DNA of 64,000 nt. Source: Polytrichum commune. Taxonomy: Eukaryota; Streptophyta; Polytrichopsida; Polytrichales; Polytrichaceae. Where the stretch lies: contig OX485805.1 of assembly GCA_950295325.1 (NCBI GenBank), forward strand, positions 9,116,501-9,180,500. Reading direction: 5' to 3'. Shown here piece after piece: positions 44,605 through 55,025 of this stretch (its first letter is position 1; each line of letters starts with the position of its first letter). The position numbers were made by a program, and so were the translations under genes. The notes beneath the pieces are model-generated. The model was not told where the DNA came from and did no database searches. It saw nothing but the letters and a program-made list of their open reading frames with translations.

Positions 44605-47600
44605 ATGAAATGGAACATTATCACACACAACATCCGAGGTCTTAATGACCCGGATAGTATAACTAGGGAGAGACATTACATAAGCTCATTGAATCCAAGG
44701 ATAGATATGATGTTGATACAAGAGCATAAACTTAGAGGTAGGGCACTAGAAAACCTAGGGAGCCGGCTAATGCCAGGTTGCGCAAGCTGGATATTGGAAG
44801 CGGCACCCGGGGAACGAAGCTGGCTCAATCCAAATGCAGCTGGGAAAGGAGGAGTCGGAATTTTAATCGCGCATAAGTTTGCTAAGCTAGTTACGGAACA
44901 TGGAGCATTGTACGACAATAGGGTAGTATGGGTTAAAATGGAAGGGGTAGAAGGGGGAAACATTGGCCTAGCATGTGTTTATGCTCCAAATATTCCTACG
45001 GAAAGACGGCACTTGTGGCATATAATGGTAGATTCTCTTCCAAAAGACTGTGAATGGATAATTGGCGGAGACTTTAACATGACTGAGAGACCACAAGACA
45101 AATCAAATGATTGTGGGAGGGCCATAAGCGATTTAGAGAGATTCACGTGGAATGAATTACTTAATGTTTTCCAAATCCAAGACACTTACCTTCACCAAGG
45201 AGGCCCAAGGTTTTCATGGAACAATGGGCAAAAGGGACGTGCACATAGACTAGCTAGACTAGACAGGTTTTACACGTCTACACATAGCCAACTCAACATC
45301 ACACAAAAAGCATACTTTATTCATGGATATCCAGTGGGGTCAGACCACTCACCGGTGCAAATAGAGATAGGTATTGGAAGTGGTGAAATACGGCAAACAT
45401 CTTTCAAATGGAATGTGGCATATTTAAAGGGTGAGTTCGCCGGACAATTAAGAGAGAAATGGGGGAGTTTACCCACGGATGCCACCTTTTTCCAAAAACT
45501 CAGGCACATAACTAGACTCTATAGACAATTTAGCAAGTGGAAAGCAAAGGAGCATAAGCGAGAGGAACTCAATGCGAGGGCCAACTTGGAGGTAGCCACC
45601 GCCCAACTACATGACGACATATACAATGAGGAATTGCAAGGGAAAGTCAACAAAATTAAAAACTCATTAGAGGAGATAGAGGCTCGGAAAGCAAGGGGAG
45701 CAACCATAAGAGCTAGGGTTAAATGGCAGAAAGTAGGTGACAAATGTTCGGCGGAATTCTTCCAATCAGTGAGGCAAAAGAATGTTCAAACAGTTATATC
45801 GGAATTAAGAGACAACCAAGGAAGGTGCTTCAATAAGAAAGAGGATTTACAGGAAATATGCCTAGATTTTTATCAAAATCTATATAGGTATAAGGAAAAT
45901 TCCAGGGAAGCAATGAGAGAAATACTAGAAGGGCTCCCAGCTACTTTCTCATATGACATGAATGCACAATTATCAAGGCCCATTACAGACAAGGAGCTTT
46001 CAAGGGCAATTATGTCTATGGCAAAAGGCAAGGCCCCAGGCCACGATGGTATGCCCATTGAGTTCTTCCAATGCTTTTGGAACACGATAGGAGGTGACTA
46101 TCTCAAAATGATTCAAAAGGGCATGGAAGAGGGGGCATTTCAAGAGGGGGTAACTAAGGGGTTAATTAGTTTAATCCCTAAGGAAGGTGACTCAAGAAAC
46201 TTGAATTACTGGAGACCTATTACGTTACTTACAGCTAGCTATAAAGTCTTCGCCAAAACTTTACAGCTTAGGTTGCAACCCATGCTCAGAGACGTCATAA
46301 GCCCTGAACAAACGGCATTCCTACCGCTTAGGTTCATTTTGGATAATATAGTGTTGACGCAGGAGACCTTACATTGGGCGAAGACATCTAGGCAACCAAC
46401 TGTATTCTTGAAGTTGGACTTTTCAAAAGCATACGACAAAGTCTCTTGGACTTTTCTCTTTAGTACTATGAGGCAATTAAATATTAGCGCTACATTTATC
46501 AAGTGGGTTAAACTTCTGTTTGTCAATGCCTCGGCCGCGGTGAATCTCAATGGGAATCCAGGGGCCAATTTTAAGATAGAACGAGGGGTTAGACAAGGTT
46601 GCCCGCTAGCTCCTTATCTCTTCCTAATTGTTGGTGAAGCACTCACACACACCATAAAGAAAGCAGTAGAGGAAGGTCGTCTTAGGGGGATAACCTTACC
46701 GGGAGGTAAGAAACAGCAAAGCATATCACAATATGGTGACGACTCTTCATTCATGGTAAAAGGAGAAAAGAAGTACGTAGACGAGCTAGTGCGAATCTTG
46801 AAGGTGTTCAGTGCGGCCTCGGGAATGGAAATCAACTGGGAGAAATCCTGCGCATACTGGTTCGACAAGTACACTCATAAACCGGAATGGTTAAATGAGT
46901 ACAACTGGCAATGGGCGGAGGAGGGGGATTTGTCCAAACTCTTAGGTACCCCATTTGGACTAAACCTCAACATAAAGGATGTGGATAATTTTCTCTATCG
47001 GAAAATTGCTAAGAAGTTAGACTACTGGAGCACAGTAAAACTTTCACTAGCAGGAAGAGCAGTCATATGTAACCAAGTACTACTCTCTACCCTATGGTTC
47101 TTCATCACTGTATGGGGAGGGTCCAACAAGATTCTAAGGAAAATACGAGGCGCAATCCGTAACTACCTATGGTCCGGGAAAGAGCAGCTTACACGTACCA
47201 GGGTGAGTTGGAGGGAGTGCTGCTTGAAAGAGAAAAAAGGAGGACTAGGACTTGTGGACCCGGAAGTTGCTAAGACTAGCCTCCTATGCAAATGGATCAT
47301 TAGAGCAATGGAACCTGGAGAATCCAATCTCCAACTCATGTTAAGGTATAGGCTTGCAAGGTTTAAACCCCAAAGGGGAAATAGTTGGGGGGTTAGCCTA
47401 GACTGGTTCACGAATAAAAAACACCAAAGCTATCCGGGGTCCAACATTTGGGGACACATTAGTAAGGCGTGGAAAGTAATGGTCAAAAGCCTGTACCAAA
47501 TTCCGCCACGCACGAGAATGGAAGTCCTTAATTCAAATATATGGTGGACGGAGGGAGTAGAACTATTGAATAAAGGCTTTGACTACCACAAAGGTCTCAA

Positions 47601-48861
47601 TTTTTACCGCAAGGGGATTAGAAATGTGGATGATATCTGGGATAGTAATCAACAAAACTTTCTCACATGGGAACGTGCACAAGAGGTTTTTCGACTTCAG
47701 AATGCGGAAAAGGACGATTGGATTGCAATGACAGAACGGATCTCCGAACAATGGCGAACCCGACTTGAGGATGATGAGGAGGATGCTTACCCCGGTCAAT
47801 GGTTGGGCTTTTACACTCAACAAGAGGAGGACCCGGTATGTGTGTTCCAATGCGTAGAAGGATTCACCCCAGTTTGTCTTCAATGGCATAATGCTACCCT
47901 TCCTTTTCCTATGCAATGTTACACGGTTGGCACCCACTCTAGATGCCTTAGAATATGGGAAAGGCCTCTTGGGGAGATTGAGGGATATTTTCACAAGGTT
48001 AAAATTGTACACACTACTAGGGGCCCAAAGAAAAAGGAGGAGGAAAGAGAGATGATCACATTCTTTTATGGTAAACTTGCCACACTAGGTTGGGATCCGG
48101 ATAGGTGGCGGTGGCTTGAGGGAGGGCATTTCCTCGACTATAACACGAAGGATGGCCGTGATACTATTACTAATAGGGACCCGGGCACTACCCGTGCGGT
48201 AGAGAAATGGCAAGGCTACCTCCCGGGTAACTACCACTTCTATTGGTCGCAAGTTTGGGACCCACACCGGGCCGGGAAAGAGGCGGCATTCATTTGGTCT
48301 ATTTGGCACAAGGCGGTGGCGGTGAATGAGTGGAGGGCCCGCATTGCACCGGTCTCGATATCTAAACAATGTGTTTTTTGCCTTCCGCACACTAGTGAGT
48401 CGGTCAAACACAAATTTTGGGATTGCATCCAAGCAAGAAGGGCATGGAGGTGGGCCACGTTCATTATGCATGAACTTTGTGGAGTGAAATCCGGTAATTA
48501 TGATTGTTTTAACTGGAAACAAGCTTTGTTTGGGGAAAGGATCCCTAAACGCTATGGACAAAAGATTAAAATTTGGCACCTTCTTAGAGGGATCACTCTT
48601 TGGACCATCTGGATTGAACGCAACGATAAAGTGTTTAATCATGAACACTGGCATGAATCTAAGGTTAAACGGCTTGTGTGGGATGGACTTATCATTTATG
48701 CCAAAGCGGCATGGAATAGGGTGCTTGGCATTATCAAAACTAACGACTTTGCGAAGGTTGCTATGCTCCAAGGCTTCGACAAAACATGGGGAGCACGGGA
48801 AGTCTTATGTAGGCGGAGGAATTTACACATTGATTGGAATTGGAAGGGCTATGGTAGGTAG
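44605..48861 (+). CDS. LINE ORF2 polyprotein: endonuclease and reverse transcriptase
   Basis: 1,418 aa. Residues 1-260 form an apurinic-type endonuclease: HNIRGLN, LIQEHKL (E40), CVYAPN, GGDFNMT and GSDHSPVQI. The reverse transcriptase spans about residues 490-760, with LISLIPKEG, YWRPITLL, KLDFSKAYDKVSW, GVRQGCPLAPYLF and the catalytic box YGDD at 710-713, where plant L1 elements usually have FADD or YADD. A C-terminal zf-RVT-type cluster lies at about 1256-1274 (CVFCLPHTSESVKHKFWDC), followed by TIWIERNDKVFNHEHWHESK. No RNase H domain is seen. The ATG immediately follows the ORF1 stop, so expression may use re-initiation or readthrough. Target-primed reverse transcription is the expected reaction. 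Confidence 0.92.
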   Translation: MKWNIITHNIRGLNDPDSITRERHYISSLNPRIDMMLIQEHKLRGRALENLGSRLMPGCASWILEAAPGERSWLNPNAAGKGGVGILIAHKFAKLVTEHGALYDNRVVWVKMEGVEGGNIGLACVYAPNIPTERRHLWHIMVDSLPKDCEWIIGGDFNMTERPQDKSNDCGRAISDLERFTWNELLNVFQIQDTYLHQGGPRFSWNNGQKGRAHRLARLDRFYTSTHSQLNITQKAYFIHGYPVGSDHSPVQIEIGIGSGEIRQTSFKWNVAYLKGEFAGQLREKWGSLPTDATFFQKLRHITRLYRQFSKWKAKEHKREELNARANLEVATAQLHDDIYNEELQGKVNKIKNSLEEIEARKARGATIRARVKWQKVGDKCSAEFFQSVRQKNVQTVISELRDNQGRCFNKKEDLQEICLDFYQNLYRYKENSREAMREILEGLPATFSYDMNAQLSRPITDKELSRAIMSMAKGKAPGHDGMPIEFFQCFWNTIGGDYLKMIQKGMEEGAFQEGVTKGLISLIPKEGDSRNLNYWRPITLLTASYKVFAKTLQLRLQPMLRDVISPEQTAFLPLRFILDNIVLTQETLHWAKTSRQPTVFLKLDFSKAYDKVSWTFLFSTMRQLNISATFIKWVKLLFVNASAAVNLNGNPGANFKIERGVRQGCPLAPYLFLIVGEALTHTIKKAVEEGRLRGITLPGGKKQQSISQYGDDSSFMVKGEKKYVDELVRILKVFSAASGMEINWEKSCAYWFDKYTHKPEWLNEYNWQWAEEGDLSKLLGTPFGLNLNIKDVDNFLYRKIAKKLDYWSTVKLSLAGRAVICNQVLLSTLWFFITVWGGSNKILRKIRGAIRNYLWSGKEQLTRTRVSWRECCLKEKKGGLGLVDPEVAKTSLLCKWIIRAMEPGESNLQLMLRYRLARFKPQRGNSWGVSLDWFTNKKHQSYPGSNIWGHISKAWKVMVKSLYQIPPRTRMEVLNSNIWWTEGVELLNKGFDYHKGLNFYRKGIRNVDDIWDSNQQNFLTWERAQEVFRLQNAEKDDWIAMTERISEQWRTRLEDDEEDAYPGQWLGFYTQQEEDPVCVFQCVEGFTPVCLQWHNATLPFPMQCYTVGTHSRCLRIWERPLGEIEGYFHKVKIVHTTRGPKKKEEEREMITFFYGKLATLGWDPDRWRWLEGGHFLDYNTKDGRDTITNRDPGTTRAVEKWQGYLPGNYHFYWSQVWDPHRAGKEAAFIWSIWHKAVAVNEWRARIAPVSISKQCVFCLPHTSESVKHKFWDCIQARRAWRWATFIMHELCGVKSGNYDCFNWKQALFGERIPKRYGQKIKIWHLLRGITLWTIWIERNDKVFNHEHWHESKVKRLVWDGLIIYAKAAWNRVLGIIKTNDFAKVAMLQGFDKTWGAREVLCRRRNLHIDWNWKGYGR

Positions 48862-49092
48862 TGGTTTTCCTCGCTTTGTATGGGGTTGGTGGTTTGGGGG
48901 TTGTCCTTGGCAGGTGGGGTGGGGGTGGCGCCTTGGTAGGGTGGGGTAGGGGGGTTGTCCGCGGTGGGGTCGGTTTCTTGGTGCGTTTACGTGGCGGTGT
49001 CCCGCACCCGAGGGGTCCCGCCTCCCCTCGGTGATGGGTGCGGTTTGCTTTTGTTTTCAATTCTTTGGCGTTGGCTGGTTGCCTTCTGTCTC

Positions 49093-49102
49093 AAAAAAAA
49101 AA
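49093..49102 (+). other. poly(A) tail of the LINE
   Basis: A run of A residues after CTTCTGTCTC, merging with the right target duplication AATCCAAATAGTAA at 49103-49116. The uninterrupted short tail agrees with a young insertion. Confidence 0.8.
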
Positions 49103-49145
49103 AATCCAAATAGTAAGTGATATTAAATGTCATATTTAGTGTACT

Positions 49146-49262
49146 TACACTTGGCCCACCAACGGGTGTTGGAATGCATTCATGACGTGGTCACTATTCC
49201 TAATTGGATGCTTGGAATTGAGGGGTAGTATATGACCTTGTAGTTAACAATTAACACCAAGT
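49146..49262 (+). repeat. dispersed repeat, copy A right part
   Basis: Matches 57455-57575: CTTACACTTGGCC or CTTACAACTGGCC, GGAATGCATTCATGACGTGG or GTAATGC.., TGGAATTGAGGGGT and CTTGTAGTTAA. It continues the copy interrupted at 41542 and is itself ended by the LINE relic beginning at 49263. Confidence 0.6.
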
Positions 49263-50955
49263 ATTATTTTTTTATTTCTTTGGAGATAGAAGGCCAATGC
49301 CAAATGCATTAAGAACCAAAGGAAGATGTAGCCAATTTAAAGAGAGGTGGAGCCCCTCAAACACGCTACACTGCCACATAAAGAGTAACAATTGAACCAA
49401 GTAACATGGACCCCACCAAGGACAACCCACCAAGCCACCAAACCAATGGCCACTCCCACCCCACCGGCCAAGGACAACCCCCAAGCCATCAAGTAACTAG
49501 TCAAAGTGCCAAACTACCTACATACGTTGACATTTTTAATTCCAAGTGATTGTCAAAGTGTCACGTCTACAAAGGACATTCCTAGCACCCCAAGTTTCGT
49601 TGAAGCCTTTCAAGAAGGCTCCGGCAAAGTAGGCACGCATCTTAACAAACGTGACCACTCTCTCCCAAGCTAACCTGACATATAAAAGGAGGACATTCCA
49701 AACGAGGTGTTTGACCTTAGGGCCACTTCACACACAAGACCAAGAGCCCTTTACCATAACATTTCAAGCACTCTCATTGGTGGAAAAGGCATAGCCAGTC
49801 CAAGTTCGCTTCACACTATGCATGAGGGACCAATTGAGTAGGTGAATGCAAGATGGATGTGAAGTCTACATGGATTCCTACATGGCATTGAATGGAACAT
49901 GTTTCATGGTCACTTGGACTATTTTCAAAAACCACCTCTTGGAGGTAGGCCTAACACAAACCCGGGAGACCATGGCACTCCGAATGCTCACAACCGTCGA
50001 TTTATTCTATTCTTTCATGTGTGAGGACCCGCATGAATAGAAATTCATTAGAATAGCATTTGGTTGAAGGCCTGGTCACATATGACTTCACACAACACTT
50101 GAGGATCCGTGACCATACTACATGATTTTGGAGGTGTCTTGGGATGGCCTTTGGACACTTTGTTTTGGGCTCCCACAATTTCATGGTCACGGCTCTTGGC
50201 TCATGTGTAAAGTGGCCCTTAGATTCATGCCATTGTTCTTGGTTGAACACCTGATCATTTTGCTCAATCCAAATCATCCAAAGAGTGCCCTAGAGAAGGT
50301 GCAAAATCATTAGTTTTTGGGCAAACTTCTTAAGAATCCTCTCCCCAAAGAGGGTTTGTTTCCAATGAAAGCTATCTTAATTGCCAGTGCAAACCCCACA
50401 AAGTTCATGCATGATGAAAGTGGCCCATTGCCAAGCTCTATCATGGGTTTGACAATCCCAAACTTATGTTCAACCGATTCGTTTGTGTTGGGGAGGCAAA
50501 ACACACATTACTTAGAAATGGATGCCGATGTGATACGTGCCCTTCATTCATTGACTGCAACCGTCTTGTGCCAAATTGACCACATAAATGTGGCTTATTT
50601 GCTAGAGCATGCCAGATCCCACACTTGGGATTAGTAAAACTTGTAGTTTCTTGGGAGGTCACTTGCCATTTGTGCGCTACCCTAGTCATGTCCATGATCA
50701 TGTTGATAACCAAAATTCTACTAAATTGTGTGGTATAGTTAAGGAAGTGGTAAGCTTTGACCCACCTCCACCGGTCCGGGTCCCATCCAAATCTGGCCTC
50801 TTTGCCATAGAAGAAAGCAATTTCCTCTTTCTTTTCAACCTTCCTAGGCCCTTAGCGGCGTAAAAGATTTCAAATGGTGAAGAAAAACTTGTGAAATCCC
50901 ACGTGGGGTGGCACCACTCACCAATGCATCTCAAGTGGGTATTATAAGCCATTTT
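49263..50955 (-). pseudogene. 5'-truncated L1-type LINE relic, split by a MITE
   Basis: The minus strand corresponds to the last ~1.2 kb of the intact LINE. WDPDRWRW lies near 50770; FCLPNTNESVEHKF (zf-RVT) near 50460-50500; MIWIEQNDQVFNQEQWHESK near 50218-50277. After the MITE, an equivalent of the final ORF2 codons and the G-rich 3' UTR runs down to a short T-rich end at 49263-49275. It has frameshifts and stops. The MITE at 49720-50218 sits exactly after the HESK codons. Insertion was into copy A of the dispersed repeat. Confidence 0.8.
49720..50218. mobile_element. Harbinger/Tourist-type MITE, TSD TTA
   Basis: 499 bp with termini GGGCCACTTCACACACAAG and, complemented, GGGCCACTTTACACATGAG, and TTA at 49717-49719 and 50219-50221. 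Inserted in the LINE relic; joining the flanks restores the alignment to the intact LINE ORF2. The best-defined copy of the ~500-bp subfamily here. Confidence 0.85.
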
Positions 50956-50959
50956 TTTT

Positions 50960-52285
50960 GGCCAAAGCCCGGCCTAAGCGGGCAATTCTCAAATTTTGGT
51001 GGCTTTCGTCCGGTATTCAATACTTATAATCTCATTCATAGTAGGATTAGAAGACCATTGATGTGATAAGTTGGTTACTGTTTGTAACCACCTTCTCCTT
51101 TCTCTCAACAATAAGGAGAAGGTTGGCCAAGGTAGAATGAGGTTGTTTTGAGGTTATTTTCAATCAAGCTTAGTCTTAATTTAACAAACAATAGGCCTTG
51201 GAACCCCGAATCTTAGTAACCAAGGTCGGTGACATAGTTGATAGGATTGATCCCAAGTACGTCTTGAGGATAGATGTAGGTTGATTGAGCCGATTCGGAC
51301 TCCTCAATTTTCTTATTAAATTCTAACATGTAAGGAATGGATACGTATTTTCTGCAATTATTTGTGTGGATAGAATGTTGATTATTGAACTATGTGATTC
51401 GAAGTAAGTAAAGTTGTAAGATGTATGGAAGATGAGGCTATGAGCATTAGGTCATGCAAGTGGCATGTTAAGTGAAGTGATTAAGAGGTTGTATGAGCCG
51501 AGAGAGAGAGAGAGAGAGACTATGAGAATTATGGTTGGAAGGATGCACCCATGTAGGAGATGACGTGAGAGTTGAAGGCTAGGAGAGCCGATGTGGAAGT
51601 GGATTAGGGAAATTTTGGCGATAGGATGAGAGTCAAAGCTAAGGAAAGGAAGAACGACGAAGCTCTAGGCAATAGCCATGTATGATTGTTCACTTAGCCT
51701 ACGAGAAGGAATGGAGATTAATCGCCAAGTGAAAGGTGATAACCTATGAATTATGAAAGAGAAGGTCAATCATATGAAGATGAAAAGTCACAACATTTTA
51801 AGGGAAATGTTGACCTTATGACAGTTGAGGAATGGCCAAACCAAAAAAAAAGGGAGATACCCATGTGAAAAGAGAAAGCAAATAAACTAAGTGGAAGAAG
51901 AAGGTTGAGAGGGCATGAGATGTGCATAGTTGATATCAATGAGGGTAGTATCCCTTGGTAGAAAGAAAATTTTACCTCACTGGAGCAAGTTTGTATTCAA
52001 CAAAGACTAGTTGAGCACAGAAAGACAACCTAAATCATATAATAAAAAGACATAATCTATCTTGTTGATGCATTGTTATGGTACTAACATCTGTGGGTGA
52101 TTCTCGAGACAATTGCCATGTCCACCGAAAATGAAGGTGGTGATTACAATTGTGGGAATTTGCATGATGGTTGTAAGTTGATTAAGTGAACATAACTATG
52201 AGATTTATTTAAGCATATTTTTGATGGCAATGAAAGACTATACAATTATCCCAAAAATTTACCCCGGACTTTTTCTTGATTATGA
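50960..52285. other. non-coding stretch with a GA microsatellite
   Basis: A (GA)n tract occupies 51500-51519. No gene or terminal repeat was recognised; the sequence is purine-rich on the plus strand from 51480 to 51920. Confidence 0.45.
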
Positions 52286-52289
52286 GCCA

Positions 52290-53700
52290 TTGACTACTTG
52301 TCAAGCTCTTGAGCTTCATGATTGACATAATAAATGGAATTAGAGTGACAGGAGTTCACACATACATGACAAAACCATGGCCTCGTAGTTTTCCAATTTT
52401 TTTTATCCACCAACTGTAGATCGGGTCTCTTCATCAAACACAATAGTCTAAACACTTGGTTAGGTCTAGGTGAAAAGAAATGACTATGAGCCACTAGGTT
52501 AAGAGGTGGTTGAAGTTGTGTCTTGATCATACCTCCTTAATCTATCCATATTTTGCTCATACTTAAACAAGTATCAACTAGGTTCCAAATCTCTTGCCTT
52601 AGTCAAAACTTATCTCTTTAGTTTGACATCAAATATTGTCTTCACACACTCATATGCCCCCATGTTTCCTAACCTCTGCTCCAAATTTACTTTCCACAAC
52701 TTCAACACAAACTTTAGAACAATGGGCAATGCAATAGCAATAGCTTGGTTGAACTCCTCCATCTTTGGTACTCTAGGAACTAGTTGAATTGTTTGCTTGA
52801 CAATAGTGTTCCTCCTCCTTTGTAGTTGGATTTCTAGGTTACCATAGTACAAAAATACCATGGCTCGAATATCTCCCATATTTCAAGGGGGTCAATTACT
52901 ACTAGCTCTCCCATGACTATAATTTCCACCAACAAGTTCTCATATCCCTCTTTTGACACTTCATCCCATAAACTCTGAAAAAGTTTTGGACCTAACATTT
53001 GACCTATGTGAAGGTTATGGGCTATGAGCAAAACATCTCTTTGATGCTCATAGTTGTAGTGAAGATGTGAAGAAGGTGGTGAAAAACTCTTCAGAGATCA
53101 TAAACCATTTTTTGGTCTTTCTAACTTGCCCCACAAAGTGCTAATAGTTTGCATATGTTGTTTTCTTAAAGCTATCAAGTTGTCTCTTTGCTTTGTTATA
53201 CTCATGATAGTTCCATTCTCCCTCTTTAAGGTAGATAATTGACTTGTAAAGATTGTAGTTCTTGTGACTTCTGAACTACGGCCTTCTCTTTCCTTTCATC
53301 TATTTCCTTTGGATTTTTTTTTCCAAGTTGTTTCCTTACTAGCATATTGTGCAACTTGGTTAGACAAATTTTTGGGAATACTCTCAATCTTTTGTCTCAA
53401 TTTTTCTTGGAGTTGGTTCTCAAAAAAAATTTGATCTAACCTTAGCTCATTCAATTCTTCTTGTTTTGATCTTGTTTTCCCTAAGTTCTCTTAGTTGTTG
53501 GACCTTTCTTTTCAATGTAACAATTCCTCGTTGACAATCAACAATGAGGCTAGACTTTTCAACCATTATAGTATTCTACCTCTTGAGCTCTTAGACTACT
53601 AACAACTCGTTATGTGAGGAAAATGATGGTTTTTCTTTAGGTAATTCTTCTATTGGAATCGTTATGTTACTTGATTCAGCTTCTACATGCTTAACATGAC
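52290..53700 (-). pseudogene. decayed protein-coding sequence of unknown identity
   Basis: Read leftward on the minus strand, three consecutive open pieces appear in changing frames: about 53560-53230 (K/E/Q-rich, coiled-coil-like, with KRKVQQLRELRENK), 53031-52834 (LLIAHNLHIGQMLGPKLFQSLWDEVSK) and 52879-52610 (EFNQAIAIALPIVLKFVLKLWK). A composition of alternating charged heptads and then a globular-looking part suggests a real former protein. I do not recognise a family. It may be a transposon-borne gene or a host pseudogene. Evidence is the amino-acid character only. Confidence 0.3.
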
Positions 53701-54054
53701 TTTGACAATAGTTGGAGGTCTAGGACTACTAGGGATAGACATCAATCTCAAAGGTGGTTTCAACAATCACTCTCTAGGGTTTCCTGCTAGCATCTCTACC
53801 TCGGACAATATTATAGTCAATGCACACACCATACCCAAGCATCCAATAGATTACAATGAAAGAGGGTATGAGGTTTTCTTGCGATAAACCTCATCCTTGA
53901 TTCAAAGTTGCAACTCCTATGCCTAGTTGTGTGGTTCTCCCTACATCCATGCCAACAACGTAGCACAAGCCACACAATGCTCTCCATAAACCCCCCATCA
54001 ACCAACTCAATCCTCTCTTGCATTAACAACCACTCTTTCTAGGGTTCCTTGAGA

Positions 54055-54640
54055 TTTCAAAACCCAACCATGTTTGACAATATCAATTTGATAGTCCACA
54101 TCGGGGGTATTAAGGTTAAGTCCGAAGGGGGTGCCCAAGAGTTTGGACAAGTCCCCTTCCCCTGCCTACCTCCAACCGTAGCTTGCCAACCATTCGGGTT
54201 TGTGAGTATACTTATCAAACCAATAAACACAATATTTATCCTATTTGATTTCCATCCTGGGGGCTTTACTAAAACAAATTAAAAGCCTAACCAATTCGTC
54301 CATGTCGCGTTTGTCCCCTCATACCATGAAAGAATAATTATTGGCATATTGTGAAATACTTTGTTATTTTGTCCTACTCATAAGAGTGATCCCCCTAAAT
54401 CTACATGCGTTAATTGTTTTCTTAATAACATCATGAGGGAGAGCCTTCTTGACAATTAAGAAGAGGTAGGAGACGAGGGGGCAACCTTGTCATACCTTTC
54501 TCTCAATATCACATTACACTTCTTGCTACATGACAAAGTAGCAAAGACCACTCTAGATAACATGCCACAATAAATCAAACAAATTATATGTTTAGCGTTT
54601 TGAACAATTCCCAAGTGGTCAACCTTCCACCCCTTTAACT
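54055..54640 (-). pseudogene. L1-type LINE reverse-transcriptase relic
   Basis: The minus strand translates, with stops, to IERKV.QGCPL, KKTINACRFRGITL, QSISQYANNYSFMV, then YWFDKYTHKPEWLASYGW and GEGDLSKLLGTPFGLNLN. These align in order with residues about 665-800 of the intact LINE ORF2; the catalytic YGDD has become YANN. The left end is abrupt at 54055. The next segment to the right belongs to ORF1 in the opposite orientation. Confidence 0.75.
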
Positions 54641-54659
54641 AGGACCCACAAAGACAATA

Positions 54660-54945
54660 TCTTGGGGACACAATTAAACATTAATCAAAACAACCCATAC
54701 AATTACATGTTGGTTAGCATTGGATCAAATAGTCCTAACTCGTCCCAAGTGGGAAGGAGGAGCCATGGGCATAACTTTCCTATAGTGAACCCATTATCCC
54801 ATACGTCAAATGCCCCCATGCAGAATAGTGCAACTAGTCTAATAGGCTTGGGTCAACAAGTTTTAACCCCAATGCAAGGCAAATCTCCCTTGGGAGGGAT
54901 CGATGGTGGTCATGCCACTAGTCAAATGACAAGAAATTAGAACTT
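54660..54945 (+). pseudogene. L1-type LINE ORF1 C-terminal relic
   Basis: The plus strand encodes YMLVSIGSNSPNSSQ, NAPMQNSATSLIGLGQQVL and TPMQGKSPLGG. This aligns with the last ~90 residues of the intact ORF1 (DILASIGLDSPTSS, TSAASLIALGKHIF, TPRQG, KSPLGV). It lies head-to-head against the RT relic at 54055-54640. Confidence 0.65.
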
Positions 54946-55025
54946 CATGAGTTTTATAATCATTTTGATTAGTAAGCATAGTTTTTAAAAATTAATTAGG
55001 CTTAATTAGGTTCAATTAGTTTGAT

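Larger units (their letters stand above)
41729..49102 (+). mobile_element. full-length L1-type LINE retrotransposon
   Basis: About 7.4 kb, with 344 bp of 5' UTR, ORF1, ORF2 with endonuclease and reverse transcriptase, a ~230-bp G-rich 3' UTR, and an A-rich tail at 49093-49102. A 14-15-bp target duplication surrounds it. Both ORFs are open, so by sequence it is a candidate for an autonomous, recently moved copy. The 5' end is intact as far as the target duplication shows. Two truncated or scrambled relatives lie at 49263-50955 and 54055-54945. Confidence 0.9.
41543..49145. mobile_element. CACTA-like MITE split by a LINE
   Basis: The left end CACTACACTAAACACG..TTAGTGTCGCTTACTG.TTGGATTT (41543-41590) is the inverted counterpart of AAATCCAAATAGTAAGTGATATT..TAGTGTAC (49103-49145). 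Without the LINE and one target copy the element is about 215 bp. The terminal ~45 bp pair with about ten mismatches. It shares its ends with 6706-7091. The LINE inserted inside the inner part of the inverted repeat. Confidence 0.65.
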
